Source: Thermomonas sp. (GTDB lineage Bacteria > Pseudomonadota > Gammaproteobacteria > Xanthomonadales > Xanthomonadaceae). Taken from it: a stretch of 64,000 nucleotides of DNA. The position numbers and the translations under genes were made by a program. The notes beneath the pieces are model-generated. The model worked only from the letters and a program-made list of their open reading frames with translations, had not been told where the DNA came from and did not search any database. The stretch lies in the NCBI RefSeq assembly GCF_029945965.1, contig NZ_JAQSDO010000020.1, positions 267,007 through 331,006 on the forward strand, read 5' to 3'. This document shows positions 47,945 through 57,528 of the stretch, piece after piece (position 1 is the stretch's first letter; every line of letters starts with the position of its first letter).

Positions 47945-48904
47945 ATGACCGAAACAACCAGTCCACACCATAACGCCTCGACTCGCCCAAGCACGCAGAC
48001 AAGGGTGCTGACGCAGATTCGCGCACTGGGCTACCGGCTCCGTTTCTGGTCGATGCAGCATCCGCTGGCCGCTGCCGGCGTGGTGCTCGCCGTCGGCATC
48101 CTGGCCGGCGCAGGGGTGCGTAGCGCCGCCGGCATGGCCCAGGTCGAAGCGATGCAGACGGCCGACGCCGCACGCCAGGCCGAGTTGAAGCAGGTGCGCC
48201 GCAATGCCCAGCATGAGGTCAATGCGCTGGCCGCACGGCTGGCTGAACTGCAGGCACAGGCCAACCGCCTGAATGCGCTCGGTGCACGCCTGACCCAGGC
48301 GGGCCAGTTGCAGGACGGTGAGTTCGACTTCGACAAGCCTGTCGGCCAGGGTGGCGTGGGACGCGCCAGCGACATGCCACCGGGCGAACTGCACCAGCGC
48401 CTGGCAGGCCTTGAAGGCCAGTTCCATGATGCCGACACCCAGCTGTCGGTGCTGGAGAGCCTGTTGTTCAACCGCGAACTGGATCGAAACGCGATTCCAT
48501 CCGGCGATCCAATCGCCAACAGCTACATCACTTCGGGCTTCGGCGGGCGCGCAGATCCGTTTGGCGGCGGCCACCAGTTCCACAAAGGGATCGATTTCGA
48601 GGCCAGCGTTGGCGACCCGGTGCTGGCCGTCGCCGATGGCGTGGTCAGCTTTTCCGGCGTGCGCTCGGGCTATGGCAACGTGATCGAGATCGACCATGGC
48701 AACGGTTACGTGACGCGCTACGCCCACAACTCCCGGCTGGAGCGCACGGTCGGCGACCTGGTGCGCAGCGGCCAGGAAATCGCCAAGGCCGGTTCCACTG
48801 GACGATCCACCGGCGCGCATGTCCATCTGGAAGTGTGGCAAGACGGCCGAGTGATCAATCCGCTCAAGTTCCTGGCCAGTGCGTCGCAGGGCCGTCGCGG
48901 CTGA
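47945..48904 (+). CDS. membrane-anchored M23 (LytM) peptidase
   Basis: 319 residues from ATG 47945. A cytoplasmic Thr/Arg-rich tail, one membrane helix (AAAGVVLAVGILAGAGV), a coiled coil near 70-125, then a LytM domain with the intact zinc motifs FHKGIDFEA (HxxxD) and HVHLEVW (HxH). An active periplasmic peptidoglycan endopeptidase is likely, though some relatives act only as amidase activators. Its start codon is only 6 bases from the start of divergent dciA, so the promoters must lie inside the neighbouring genes. The in-frame extension to 47789 is antisense to dciA and rejected. Confidence 0.88.
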   Translation: MTETTSPHHNASTRPSTQTRVLTQIRALGYRLRFWSMQHPLAAAGVVLAVGILAGAGVRSAAGMAQVEAMQTADAARQAELKQVRRNAQHEVNALAARLAELQAQANRLNALGARLTQAGQLQDGEFDFDKPVGQGGVGRASDMPPGELHQRLAGLEGQFHDADTQLSVLESLLFNRELDRNAIPSGDPIANSYITSGFGGRADPFGGGHQFHKGIDFEASVGDPVLAVADGVVSFSGVRSGYGNVIEIDHGNGYVTRYAHNSRLERTVGDLVRSGQEIAKAGSTGRSTGAHVHLEVWQDGRVINPLKFLASASQGRRG

Positions 48905-48992
48905 TTTTTCGTTTGAACCAAGCTCACCTTTTCCGGTCACAACTTACCTTGTAAACGCCGGCCGTCGCCTCCAGCTACACTATTGGACTGCC

Positions 48993-49017
48993 AAAACGGG
49001 CGCATGGCGCCCGTTTT
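48993..49017 (+). terminator. strong hairpin in the secA leader
   Basis: AAAACGGGCGC (48993-49003) pairs perfectly with GCGCCCGTTTT (49007-49017) around an ATG loop: an 11-bp stem whose right arm ends in four Ts. It is about 80 bases before secA and 90 after the peptidase gene. It could end the peptidase transcript, or sit in the secA leader as a control hairpin. Confidence 0.7.
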
Positions 49018-49099
49018 CATTCGCCCGTTTTCATTGATCGCCACGTGATGCCGCTGCATTTCCGGATGCGCGCATCCCCCAGACCGGATTCCTCGCACC

Positions 49100-51838
49100 A
49101 TGCTCAACAGCTTGCTCACCAGCGTCTTCGGCAGCCGCAACGAACGCCTGCTCAAGCAACTCAACAGCCAGGTCAAGAAGATCAATGCGCTGGAACCGCA
49201 AATGCAGGCGTTGTCCGACGAAGTCCTGAAAGCCAGTACCGAGGAGTTCAAGGCACGCATCGCCAAGGGCGAGTCGCTGGACAATTTGCTACCGGAAGCC
49301 TTTGCGGTTTGCCGCGAGGCCTCGGTCCGTGTGTTCGACATGCGCCATTTCGACGTCCAGCTGATCGGCGGCATGGTGCTGCATCTGGGCAAGATCGCGG
49401 AAATGCGCACCGGCGAGGGCAAGACCCTTATGAGTACGCTGGCGGTCTACCTCAATGCGCTGGAAGGCAATGGCGTCCATGTCATTACGGTCAACGACTA
49501 TCTGGCCCGTCGCGACGCCGCCTGGATGGGCAAGCTCTACACCTGGCTGGGACTGAGCGTGGGTGTGGTGTATCCGGGCATGCCGCATTCGGACAAGCAC
49601 TCTGCGTACGCCGCCGACATCACCTACGCGACCAACAACGAGATCGGCTTCGACTACCTGCGCGACAACATGGCGCTGGCCAAGGAAGACCGGTTCCAGC
49701 GCGGCTTGCACTACGCGATCATCGATGAGGTCGACTCGATCCTGATCGATGAGGCGCGTACACCGCTGATTATTTCCGGCCCATCGGACGACTCGCCGGA
49801 GCTGTACCTGAGCGTCAACAAGATCGTGCCTTCGCTGGTCCGGCAGAAGACCGAGGAAGATGAAGGCGATTTCTGGGTGGACGAGAAGGGCAAGCAGGTT
49901 CACATGTCCGAAGAAGGCCAGGAACACGCCGAGCACCTGTTACGCGGCGCAGGCATCCTCGGCGAGGACGACAGCCTGTACGCCCCGCAGAACATCCACG
50001 TTGTCCACCATCTCAACGCCGCGATGCGCGCGCATGCGATCTACCAGCGCGACGTGGACTACATCGTGCGCGATGACGAAGTGATCATCGTCGATGAATT
50101 CACCGGTCGCACCCTGCAGGGCCGGCGCTGGTCGGATGGCCTGCACCAAGCGGTGGAGGCGAAGGAAGGCGTGCAGGTCCAGCGCGAGAACCAGACCCTG
50201 GCATCGGTCACGTTCCAGAACCTGTTCCGCATGTACGACAAGCTGGCCGGCATGACCGGCACCGCTGACACCGAGGCCTATGAGTTCCAGAACATCTATG
50301 GGCTGGAAGTGACCGTGGTGCCGACCCACCGGCCAATGGTCCGCAAGGATCATTCCGACCTGGTGTTCCTCAATCGCGCCGGCAAGTACCGCGCAGTGGT
50401 CAAGGACATTATTGATTGCGTAGAGCGCGGTCAGCCGACGCTGGTCGGCACGACCTCGATCGAAGTGTCGGAACTGCTCAGTGAAGAACTGAAGGTTGCC
50501 GGCATCAAGCATGAGGTACTCAATGCCAAGCAGCACGAGCGCGAAGCAATTATTGTCGCCAACGCAGGCGCGCCGGACGCGGTGACGATCGCCACCAATA
50601 TGGCCGGTCGCGGCACCGACATCGTGCTGGGCGGTTCGCTGGAAACCGAAATGGCCGACCTCGAAGCGCAGGGCGAAGTCGACGACGTCACCCGCGCGCG
50701 GCTCAAGGCCGAATGGCAGGTGCGCCATGACACGGTCAAGGCTGCAGGCGGTCTGCACATCATCGGCACCGAACGCCACGAATCGCGGCGCATCGACAAC
50801 CAGCTGCGTGGCCGCTCCGGCCGCCAGGGTGACCCGGGTTCGTCCCGCTTCTACCTGTCGCTGGAAGACAATTTGATGCGCATCTTCGCTGCCGACTGGG
50901 TGCAGAAGGTGATGCAGCGGATGGGCCTGAAGGAAGACGACATCATTGAAAGCCCGTTGGTGACCAAGCAGATCGCCAATGCGCAGCGCAAGGTGGAAGC
51001 GCACAACTTCGACATCCGCAAGAACCTGCTGGAGTTCGATGACGTCAACAACGACCAGCGCAAGGTGATCTATTCCCAGCGCAACGAACTACTGGAAGCC
51101 GAAAGCATCCAGGGCAACGTCGACGGCATCCGTTCGGACGTGGTCGGCGAGATGGTCGAGCGTTTCATCCCGCCCAATTCTGTCGATGAGCAATGGGACC
51201 TGGCCGGCCTGCAGGCGGAACTGGTCGCCGAGTACGGCGTGCAGATGGACCTGGTGAAGCTGCATGCCGAACACGAGGAACTCGACACTGAACAGATCGA
51301 GGAGAAAGTGCAGGAAACCGTCTCCGGCATGTTCGCCGAGAAAGAAACACAGGTCGGCGGCGAGACCATGCGCATGCTGGAAAAGCACGTCATGTTGAAT
51401 GTGCTGGACCAAACCTGGAAGGAACACCTTGCGCGCATGGATTATCTGCGCCAAGGCATCCACCTGCGCGGCTATGCGCAGAAGCAGCCGAAACAGGAAT
51501 ACAAGAAGGAAGCGTTCGAGCTGTTCTCCGAGCTGCTGGAGAAGGTCAAGCGCGAAGTGATCTCCTTGTTGGCCCGCGTGCGCATCCGTGACGAAAACGA
51601 GATCGCCAATGCCGAAGCCGCAGAGCGTGCACAAGCCGAATCAACCGCGCAGCAGATGCAGTTCCAGCATGCCGACATGGGCGGCCTGGGCGCAGACGAA
51701 GAAGCTGCGGATGTCGCTTCGCCAGGTGGCCAGGGCTTCCAGCAGACGGCCCGCGCCATGCCCAAGATTGGCCGCAATGAGGCTTGCCCATGTGGTAGCG
51801 GGAAAAAGTACAAGCACTGCCACGGGCAGCTGACCTGA
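49100..51838 (+). CDS. secA: preprotein translocase ATPase SecA
   Basis: Motor that drives secreted proteins through SecYEG. 912 residues. NBD1 Walker [11 protein letters not shown] (near residue 105), DEAD-box variant [13 protein letters not shown], the preprotein crosslinking domain, NBD2 with [14 protein letters not shown], helical scaffold and wing domains, a variable linker, and the C-terminal zinc finger [14 protein letters not shown] that binds SecB and lipids. The TGA stop is overlapped by the probable CTG start of the next gene. Confidence 0.97.
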   Translation: MLNSLLTSVFGSRNERLLKQLNSQVKKINALEPQMQALSDEVLKASTEEFKARIAKGESLDNLLPEAFAVCREASVRVFDMRHFDVQLIGGMVLHLGKIAEMRTGEGKTLMSTLAVYLNALEGNGVHVITVNDYLARRDAAWMGKLYTWLGLSVGVVYPGMPHSDKHSAYAADITYATNNEIGFDYLRDNMALAKEDRFQRGLHYAIIDEVDSILIDEARTPLIISGPSDDSPELYLSVNKIVPSLVRQKTEEDEGDFWVDEKGKQVHMSEEGQEHAEHLLRGAGILGEDDSLYAPQNIHVVHHLNAAMRAHAIYQRDVDYIVRDDEVIIVDEFTGRTLQGRRWSDGLHQAVEAKEGVQVQRENQTLASVTFQNLFRMYDKLAGMTGTADTEAYEFQNIYGLEVTVVPTHRPMVRKDHSDLVFLNRAGKYRAVVKDIIDCVERGQPTLVGTTSIEVSELLSEELKVAGIKHEVLNAKQHEREAIIVANAGAPDAVTIATNMAGRGTDIVLGGSLETEMADLEAQGEVDDVTRARLKAEWQVRHDTVKAAGGLHIIGTERHESRRIDNQLRGRSGRQGDPGSSRFYLSLEDNLMRIFAADWVQKVMQRMGLKEDDIIESPLVTKQIANAQRKVEAHNFDIRKNLLEFDDVNNDQRKVIYSQRNELLEAESIQGNVDGIRSDVVGEMVERFIPPNSVDEQWDLAGLQAELVAEYGVQMDLVKLHAEHEELDTEQIEEKVQETVSGMFAEKETQVGGETMRMLEKHVMLNVLDQTWKEHLARMDYLRQGIHLRGYAQKQPKQEYKKEAFELFSELLEKVKREVISLLARVRIRDENEIANAEAAERAQAESTAQQMQFQHADMGGLGADEEAADVASPGGQGFQQTARAMPKIGRNEACPCGSGKKYKHCHGQLT

Positions 51839-52788
51839 CACAAATCCACGTCGTCGCCGGCGTCATCCGCGACCCGCGCGGGCGCATCCTGCTGGCGCGA
51901 CGCACCGAAGGCCGTGACTTGGCCGGACTGTGGGAATTTCCCGGCGGCAAGGTCGAGCCCGGCGAATCGTCCGAACGGGCGCTCCAGCGCGAACTGCACG
52001 AGGAACTCGGCATCCATGCCAGCGTAGGCACGCCCCTGATCTGCGTGCCGCAGCAATACCCGGACAAGCGACTGGTGCTGGACGTGCGTGAGGTGCATGC
52101 CTACGAAGGCACGCCCAAGGGTCTGGACGGCCAGGCACTAATCTGGGCTCCGCCGCATTTGCTGGCCAGCTATCCGATGCCACCTGCAGATCGTCCGGTG
52201 GTCGCGGCGTTGCGGCAGCCAGATCGCTACCTGATCACGCCCGAACCAGGCGCCAGTGACGATGCAGCGTGGCTTGCAGCTCTGCAACATGCATTGGCCG
52301 CCGGCATCCAGCGCGTGCAATTGCGCGCGCGCGATTGCGAAACCGGGCGTTGGGAACGACTGGCTGCCAGTGCAGCCGAGTTGTGTCGGGATGCACGGGC
52401 CGAACTGCTCATCAATGGCGACATCGCGATGGCAGCGCGCCTTGATTGCGGCGTGCACCTGCGTTCGACACAGTTGCATGATCGCGAATGTGCGCCAGCG
52501 ATCAAACAACACGCCAGCGCCGGGCGCGTGCTGGCGGCGTCTTGCCACGCAACGCAGGATCTGGTGCGTGCGCAGGAACTGGACTGTGGCTTCGTCGTGC
52601 TCGGCCCGGTGCAGGCCACGGTGACGCATGCGGACATCAGCGGTATCGGGTGGGATGTGTTCTCGCGGATGCGCGAGCAGGTTTCACTCCCGATCTATGC
52701 ATTGGGTGGCATGCGCGTGGACGATATCCCGGCTGCGCGCAATTACGGTGCGCAGGGTATCGCCGCGATCCGCGGGCTATGGGTGTAG
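51835..52788 (+). CDS. mutT: Nudix hydrolase (MutT) fused to ThiE-like domain
   Basis: The N-terminal domain is a MutT-type 8-oxo-dGTP pyrophosphatase with the Nudix box [24 protein letters not shown] complete in its key residues. The C-terminal half (from about 145) is a thiamine-phosphate-synthase-like barrel ([47 protein letters not shown]). The first Nudix strand, [20 protein letters not shown], lies upstream of the first TTG (51919) with no ATG, GTG or TTG in frame. The likeliest start is CTG 51835, overlapping the secA stop as CTGA, giving 317 residues. If TTG 51919 is used the product is 289 residues and lacks that strand. The symbol refers to the Nudix part. Confidence 0.8.
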   Translation: MTQIHVVAGVIRDPRGRILLARRTEGRDLAGLWEFPGGKVEPGESSERALQRELHEELGIHASVGTPLICVPQQYPDKRLVLDVREVHAYEGTPKGLDGQALIWAPPHLLASYPMPPADRPVVAALRQPDRYLITPEPGASDDAAWLAALQHALAAGIQRVQLRARDCETGRWERLAASAAELCRDARAELLINGDIAMAARLDCGVHLRSTQLHDRECAPAIKQHASAGRVLAASCHATQDLVRAQELDCGFVVLGPVQATVTHADISGIGWDVFSRMREQVSLPIYALGGMRVDDIPAARNYGAQGIAAIRGLWV

Positions 52789-52809
52789 ACGCGCGCTAGA
52801 GCGCGACAC

Positions 52810-53421
52810 TTACCCGCCAGCGAGTGCCCGATACAAGCGATCCAGCGCTTGCACATGCGCATCCAACTGCCTTGGCGGGCCATCGTTGACCAGCACATCG
52901 TCGGCGATTGCCAGGCGCTGCTGACGGCTGGCTTGCACCGCCATCATCCGCCGGGCCAATGCTTCATCGATGCCGTCGCGCTGCAGCAAGCGCTGCAGTT
53001 GCACGGCTTCGGGGACATCGACCACCAGGATACGCTGCAGCCACGGGTAGGCCTTGCGCCCGCCGCTTTCGGCCAACAGCGGCACGGCGGCGATCACGTA
53101 GGGGGTGTCTGCGCTGGAGCACGCCGCATGAAGCAACTCGCGCACATGCGGGTGGATGATGCCCTCCAGCCGCTTGCGGGCATCCGTGTCGTTGAACACG
53201 CGGCGGCGCATCGCCGGGCGATCCAGATTGCCATCGGCAGCCAGCACACCAGCGCCGAACATGTCGACGACATCGGCCAGGCCATCACTGCCGATCGCCA
53301 CCGCTTCGCGCGCGGCCAGGTCGGCATCCGCAACCACGATCCCCAGCGCCTCGAAGCGTCGGGTGACTTCGCTTTTGCCAGAGGCGATGCCGCCGGTCAG
53401 GCCGATGACATAGTTGTTCAT
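52810..53421 (-). CDS. coaE: dephospho-CoA kinase
   Basis: Last step of coenzyme A synthesis. 203 residues with P-loop VIGLTGGIASGKSEV at the N-terminus, the lid region DTDARKRLEGIIHPHVREL, and AAVPLLAESGGRKAYPW plus VVDVPEAVQLQRLLQRDGI. It lies downstream of pilB-pilC-pilD in the order common to Xanthomonads and Pseudomonads, but a three-copy repeat cluster separates it from pilD. Confidence 0.95.
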   Translation of the reverse strand: MNNYVIGLTGGIASGKSEVTRRFEALGIVVADADLAAREAVAIGSDGLADVVDMFGAGVLAADGNLDRPAMRRRVFNDTDARKRLEGIIHPHVRELLHAACSSADTPYVIAAVPLLAESGGRKAYPWLQRILVVDVPEAVQLQRLLQRDGIDEALARRMMAVQASRQQRLAIADDVLVNDGPPRQLDAHVQALDRLYRALAGG

Positions 53422-53431
53422 GGGCAGCAGA

Positions 53432-53553
53432 AAAAAGGGGTCAGAGTGAAGTTTCCTGACGTAAATCTGGAACGACCGGGTGAAGTAGGCAGGAAATTCA
53501 CTCTGACCCCTTTTTCGGTCAAGTGGTCAGGAAACTTCACTCTGACCCCATTT
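53432..53553. repeat. three-copy GGGGTCAGAGTG repeat cluster
   Basis: Copy 1 on the plus strand at 53432-53458; copies 2 and 3 in the opposite direction at 53490-53515 and 53528-53553. Each contains GGGGTCAGAGTGAA followed by (G)TTTCCTG. Copies 1 and 2 form a long hairpin with one bulge. The core is the same as in the thiL palindrome. It fills the coaE-pilD gap. Confidence 0.92.
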
Positions 53554-53557
53554 CTCT

Positions 53558-54421
53558 TCACGCTAATCCTGAAAACCGCATGTACGCACCGACCAACTGT
53601 CCGCCCCAGAAAAAACTGATCCAGCCGGCGATGGCAAGGTAGGGCCCGAATGGAATCGGCGTGGCTTTGTCCTTGCCCTTGGCCATCAGCCAGATCGAAC
53701 CGATGACCGCGCCCACCAGCGATGAAATCAGTACCGTCGGCAGTACACCGGCCAACCCGGTCCAGGCGCCCAGTGCTGCCAGCAGCTTGAAGTCACCGTG
53801 GCCCATGCCTTCCTTGCCGGTCAGCTGCTTGAACAGCCAGTACACCGACCACAGGCTCAGATAGCCGGCCATCGCGCCCAGCATCGCAGCTTTCTGGCCG
53901 ACGTAGAGGTTCTCCACCGATGCGACCAGACCAAGCCATAGCAGCGGGAGGGTCAGCTGGTCGGGTAGCAGGCGGGTCCGAAAGTCGATACCGGACAGCG
54001 CAACCAGATAACTGGTCAGCAGGATTGCGCCAAAGCCCTTCCAACCGAACCCGAATCGCCAGACGCAGGCCAGGAACAGCAGACCCGTCAGCAGTTCCAC
54101 CAATGGATACTGGATGGAAACCGGCGCCTTGCAGCCACGGCACTTGCCGCCCTGGATCGCCCAGCTGAATACCGGGATGTTCTCGTACCAATGCAGCGCC
54201 CTCTTGCAGTGCGGGCAGTGCGAGCCTTCGACCACGATTCCCGGTGGCGGTGGATCGTACAGCTCGGGCTCGTCGAGGATCTCGCGGGCATCGCGCTTCC
54301 ACTCCCACTCCAGGCGACGCGGCAGGCGCAGGATCACCACATTCAGGAAACTTCCGACCAGCAAACCAAGCCCAGCCGCAGCTGGGTAGCCGAGGCCGGG
54401 GTGTGCATCCAGGAAAGCCAT
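53558..54421 (-). CDS. pilD: prepilin peptidase/N-methyltransferase PilD
   Basis: Integral membrane aspartic protease that cuts and N-methylates type IV prepilins and the Xps pseudopilins. 287 residues. N-terminal GSFLNVVILRLP, the two zinc-type pairs HCPHCKR and CRGCKAP in the cytoplasmic domain, and catalytic aspartates in GIDFRTRLLPD and GMGHGDFKLLAALGAW. About eight membrane helices. Located 4 bases after pilC; its stop is 5 bases from the repeat cluster. Confidence 0.96.
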   Translation of the reverse strand: MAFLDAHPGLGYPAAAGLGLLVGSFLNVVILRLPRRLEWEWKRDAREILDEPELYDPPPPGIVVEGSHCPHCKRALHWYENIPVFSWAIQGGKCRGCKAPVSIQYPLVELLTGLLFLACVWRFGFGWKGFGAILLTSYLVALSGIDFRTRLLPDQLTLPLLWLGLVASVENLYVGQKAAMLGAMAGYLSLWSVYWLFKQLTGKEGMGHGDFKLLAALGAWTGLAGVLPTVLISSLVGAVIGSIWLMAKGKDKATPIPFGPYLAIAGWISFFWGGQLVGAYMRFSGLA

Positions 54422-54425
54422 CCGG

Positions 54426-55691
54426 TTACATCACCGTCGAGGCGAGCTTGAAGATCGGCAGGTACATCGCGATCACGATGGACCCAACCAACGTGCCGAT
54501 CACCACCATCACCAGCGGTTCGATCAGGCTGGACATCGCGTCCACCGCATTGGCGACCTCTTCCTCGTAGAACTCGGCGACCTTGAACAGCATCGTGTCC
54601 AGTGCGCCGGCTTCTTCGCCGATCGCGGTCATCTGCACCACCATATGCGGGAATACGTTGACCTGCTTCATCGCGACGTTAACCGGGTAACCAACCGATA
54701 CGTCCTCTTTCATGCGCCGTACGGCCTTTTCATAGACCGTATTGCCGGTGGCACCGGCTACGCTGTCGAGGGCTTCCACCAATGGTACGCCGGCCTGGAA
54801 GGTCACTGCCAGGGTACGGGCGAAACGCGCGACCGCTGAATTGTGCAGCACCTGTCCGATCACGGGAATTTTCAGCATCATCCGGTCGATAAAGTGCTGC
54901 AACGGCACCGAGCGCTTGTAGAAGAACAGGAAGGCGAATACGGCGGCACCAACAATGATTGCGACCAGCCACCACCATTCCACCAGTTTTTCGGATATCC
55001 CGAAGACCAGCTTGGTGAAGGCGGGCAGGTCGGCGCCGAATGACTGGAAGGCTTCCTCAAACGTAGGCACCACGAACACCAAGAGGATGCCGCAGACGAT
55101 GATGGCCACGGCAACAATGGACGCTGGATAGAATAGGGCCTTCTTGATCTTGCCCTTGATCGATTCCATGTTTTCTTTATAGGTCGCGATCGTCTCAAGT
55201 ACCGTTTCCAGCACGCCGGAAGTCTCGCCGGCACTGACCAGGTTCCGATACAGCTCATCGAATTGAACCGGGTAGCGCTCCAGCGCCTCGGAGATCGACG
55301 CGCCGCCCTCGATGTCGTTGCGCAAGCCTTGGACCATCTTCTTCATGGTCTGGTTCTTGTTGCCGCCACCAATGATCTCCAGCGCCATCACGATCGGCAC
55401 GCCGGATTTCATCATGGTCGCCAGCTGGCGGCTGAAGATCGCGATGTCACGCGGTGAGATCTTCTTGGCGCCTCCAAAAAAGGGCTTTGATTTGGTTTTA
55501 ACCACCGTAGGAGTGATGCCCTGCTTGCGCAGCTCGGCGCGCAGCAGGTTGGCGTTCTTGGCCAGTTGTTCGCCCTTCATCACCACGCCCCGCTTGTCGC
55601 GGCCCTGCCAGATGAACTCCACCATCGGGTTCAACCGGCGCGATTCGGCCTGGGTCCTGGCTTTGCTGATTGCGGTTCTGCGTGCGGCCAT
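54426..55691 (-). CDS. pilC: type IV pilus inner-membrane platform PilC
   Basis: Platform protein for type IV pilus assembly, relative of XpsF. 421 residues from ATG 55691, preceded by GAGGGAG. Two T2SF domains (about 90-210 and 295-415) with the hallmark AIFSRQLATMMKSGVPIVMAL and FARTLAVTFQAGVPLVEALD, and three membrane helices. The in-frame extension to 55832 lies inside pilB and is rejected. Follows pilB by 10 bases; no pilA gene lies between them. Confidence 0.96.
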   Translation of the reverse strand: MAARRTAISKARTQAESRRLNPMVEFIWQGRDKRGVVMKGEQLAKNANLLRAELRKQGITPTVVKTKSKPFFGGAKKISPRDIAIFSRQLATMMKSGVPIVMALEIIGGGNKNQTMKKMVQGLRNDIEGGASISEALERYPVQFDELYRNLVSAGETSGVLETVLETIATYKENMESIKGKIKKALFYPASIVAVAIIVCGILLVFVVPTFEEAFQSFGADLPAFTKLVFGISEKLVEWWWLVAIIVGAAVFAFLFFYKRSVPLQHFIDRMMLKIPVIGQVLHNSAVARFARTLAVTFQAGVPLVEALDSVAGATGNTVYEKAVRRMKEDVSVGYPVNVAMKQVNVFPHMVVQMTAIGEEAGALDTMLFKVAEFYEEEVANAVDAMSSLIEPLVMVVIGTLVGSIVIAMYLPIFKLASTVM

Positions 55692-55701
55692 GTTGGCTCC
55701 C

Positions 55702-57420
55702 TCAATCCTTGGTGACGCGGTTGATCTCGACAAGACTGGTGACGCCGGCCTTGACCTTGTCCAACGCCGATCGGCGCAGGTCGCGGACGCCGCTGACCAG
55801 AGCCGCCTGGGTAATCTGTTGCACGTTACCACCGGCCAGCACGATCTGCTGGATCTGGTCGGTCATCGGCATCACCTGGTAGATACCGGCACGGCCCTTG
55901 TAGCCTTCCGTGCAGTCCTCGCAACCTACCGGCTCGAACAGGGTGATACCCGCATGCACCTCATCGTCAGTAAAGCCCTCGGCGAGCAGGGCATGTTCGG
56001 GCAGATGCACCGCGCGCTTGCAGTCGTGCAGGCGGCGCACCAGACGCTGGGCGATGACCAGACTGACTGAACTGGTGATATTGAAGGGCGCGATGCCCAT
56101 GTTCATCAAGCGCGCGATCGTCTGGGGGGCGTCGTTGGTATGCAGGGTGGACAGCACCATATGGCCAGTCTGCGCCGCCTTGATCGCGATCTCAGCGGTT
56201 TCAAGATCGCGGATTTCGCCCACCATGATGATGTCCGGGTCCTGGCGCAGGAAGCTGCGCAGCGCAGCGGCGAAGGTCATGCCGCGCTTGACGTTCTGCT
56301 GCACCTGGTTGATGCCGTTCAGTCGGATTTCGACCGGGTCTTCCACGGTGGAAATGTTGCGGGTTTCGTCGTTCAGGATGCCGAGCGCCGTATACAGCGA
56401 CACGGTCTTGCCGGAACCGGTCGGGCCAGTCACCAGTACCATCCCGTAAGGCTTGTGGATGGCGTCGATGAATAGCTTCTGCTGGTCCGGCTCATAGCCC
56501 AGCTTGTCGATGCCCAGCTTGGCCGCGCTGCCGTCCAGGATGCGCAGCACGATCTTCTCGCCAAACAGGGTCGGCAGGGTGCTGACGCGGAAGTCGATCT
56601 GCTTGCTCTTGGACAGGTTGAGCTTGATGCGGCCGTCTTGCGGCACACGCTTCTCGGCAATGTCCAGCTGGGCCATGACCTTCAGGCGCGCCGCGATGCG
56701 CTGGTGCAGCTTGTTCGGGATCTTCTTGACCGTCTTGAGGATGCCGTCGATGCGCAGGCGCACCCGGTAATCGGTCTCGTAAGGCTCGAAGTGGACGTCC
56801 GAGGCACCCTTGCGGATGCCGTCCACCAGCACCTTGTTGATGAATTTGACCACCGGCGTGTCTTCGCCGCTGGCATCGATGCCGGTGTCGTTCGACAGGT
56901 CCTCATCGCCACCGCTGACTTCCAGTCCTTCCAGGCCGTCCCCGTCTCCATCATCGAATGCCTCGGCGGCTTCCAGCCACAGATCCAGGCAGCGCTTCAG
57001 GCCGTCCGCATCAACCAGGATGGGCTCGACGGTCAGGTTGGTATGGAATTTGATCTCTTCCAGCGCGCCAATGTCGGTGGGATCGGCGATACCGACGAAC
57101 AGCCGGTTACCGCGCTTGTGCAGCGGCAAAATCTGATGCTTGCGCAGCAATTCTTCCTTGACCAGGTTGATCGCCGACTGCGTCGGATCCACGGACAGCG
57201 GATCGATCAGCGGCATCCCGAATTCCAGCGAATGCGCAGCGGCCAGCGCGCGCGTCGGGACCAGCTTGTGGTCGGCAATGTAAGTGGCCAGCGGCACCTT
57301 TGCCTGGGTGGCCGCGTCCATGGCCTTGCGCGCGTCAGCTTCCTCCATGGCGCCATCCAGCACCAGGCGCCGGGCGATGCCGGTGATTCCCATCAGATTG
57401 GCGGCATTTACTGCACTCAT
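55702..57420 (-). CDS. pilB: type IV pilus extension ATPase PilB
   Basis: Hexameric ATPase for pilus extension. 572 residues from ATG 57420. N-terminal MshEN-like domain, then the core with Walker A GPTGSGKTVSLY near residue 332, Asp box STVEDPVEIR, Walker B DPDIIMVGEIRD, and STLHTNDAPQT. Of the usual tetracysteine zinc site only CKR and the second pair CEDC remain (RRLHDCKRAV instead of RRLCxxCK), so zinc binding may be altered. It heads pilB-pilC-pilD and faces away from the glycan cluster. Confidence 0.95.
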   Translation of the reverse strand: MSAVNAANLMGITGIARRLVLDGAMEEADARKAMDAATQAKVPLATYIADHKLVPTRALAAAHSLEFGMPLIDPLSVDPTQSAINLVKEELLRKHQILPLHKRGNRLFVGIADPTDIGALEEIKFHTNLTVEPILVDADGLKRCLDLWLEAAEAFDDGDGDGLEGLEVSGGDEDLSNDTGIDASGEDTPVVKFINKVLVDGIRKGASDVHFEPYETDYRVRLRIDGILKTVKKIPNKLHQRIAARLKVMAQLDIAEKRVPQDGRIKLNLSKSKQIDFRVSTLPTLFGEKIVLRILDGSAAKLGIDKLGYEPDQQKLFIDAIHKPYGMVLVTGPTGSGKTVSLYTALGILNDETRNISTVEDPVEIRLNGINQVQQNVKRGMTFAAALRSFLRQDPDIIMVGEIRDLETAEIAIKAAQTGHMVLSTLHTNDAPQTIARLMNMGIAPFNITSSVSLVIAQRLVRRLHDCKRAVHLPEHALLAEGFTDDEVHAGITLFEPVGCEDCTEGYKGRAGIYQVMPMTDQIQQIVLAGGNVQQITQAALVSGVRDLRRSALDKVKAGVTSLVEINRVTKD

Positions 57421-57528
57421 TGGCTGTTGCTCTCCCCAGCGAGTATCGACTTTACCGCAATCCGGCCAGAGCGCGAACAGTGACGACTGCCCCTGCACGA
57501 CTCCTGACAATCACGCTAGTCTTGATGC

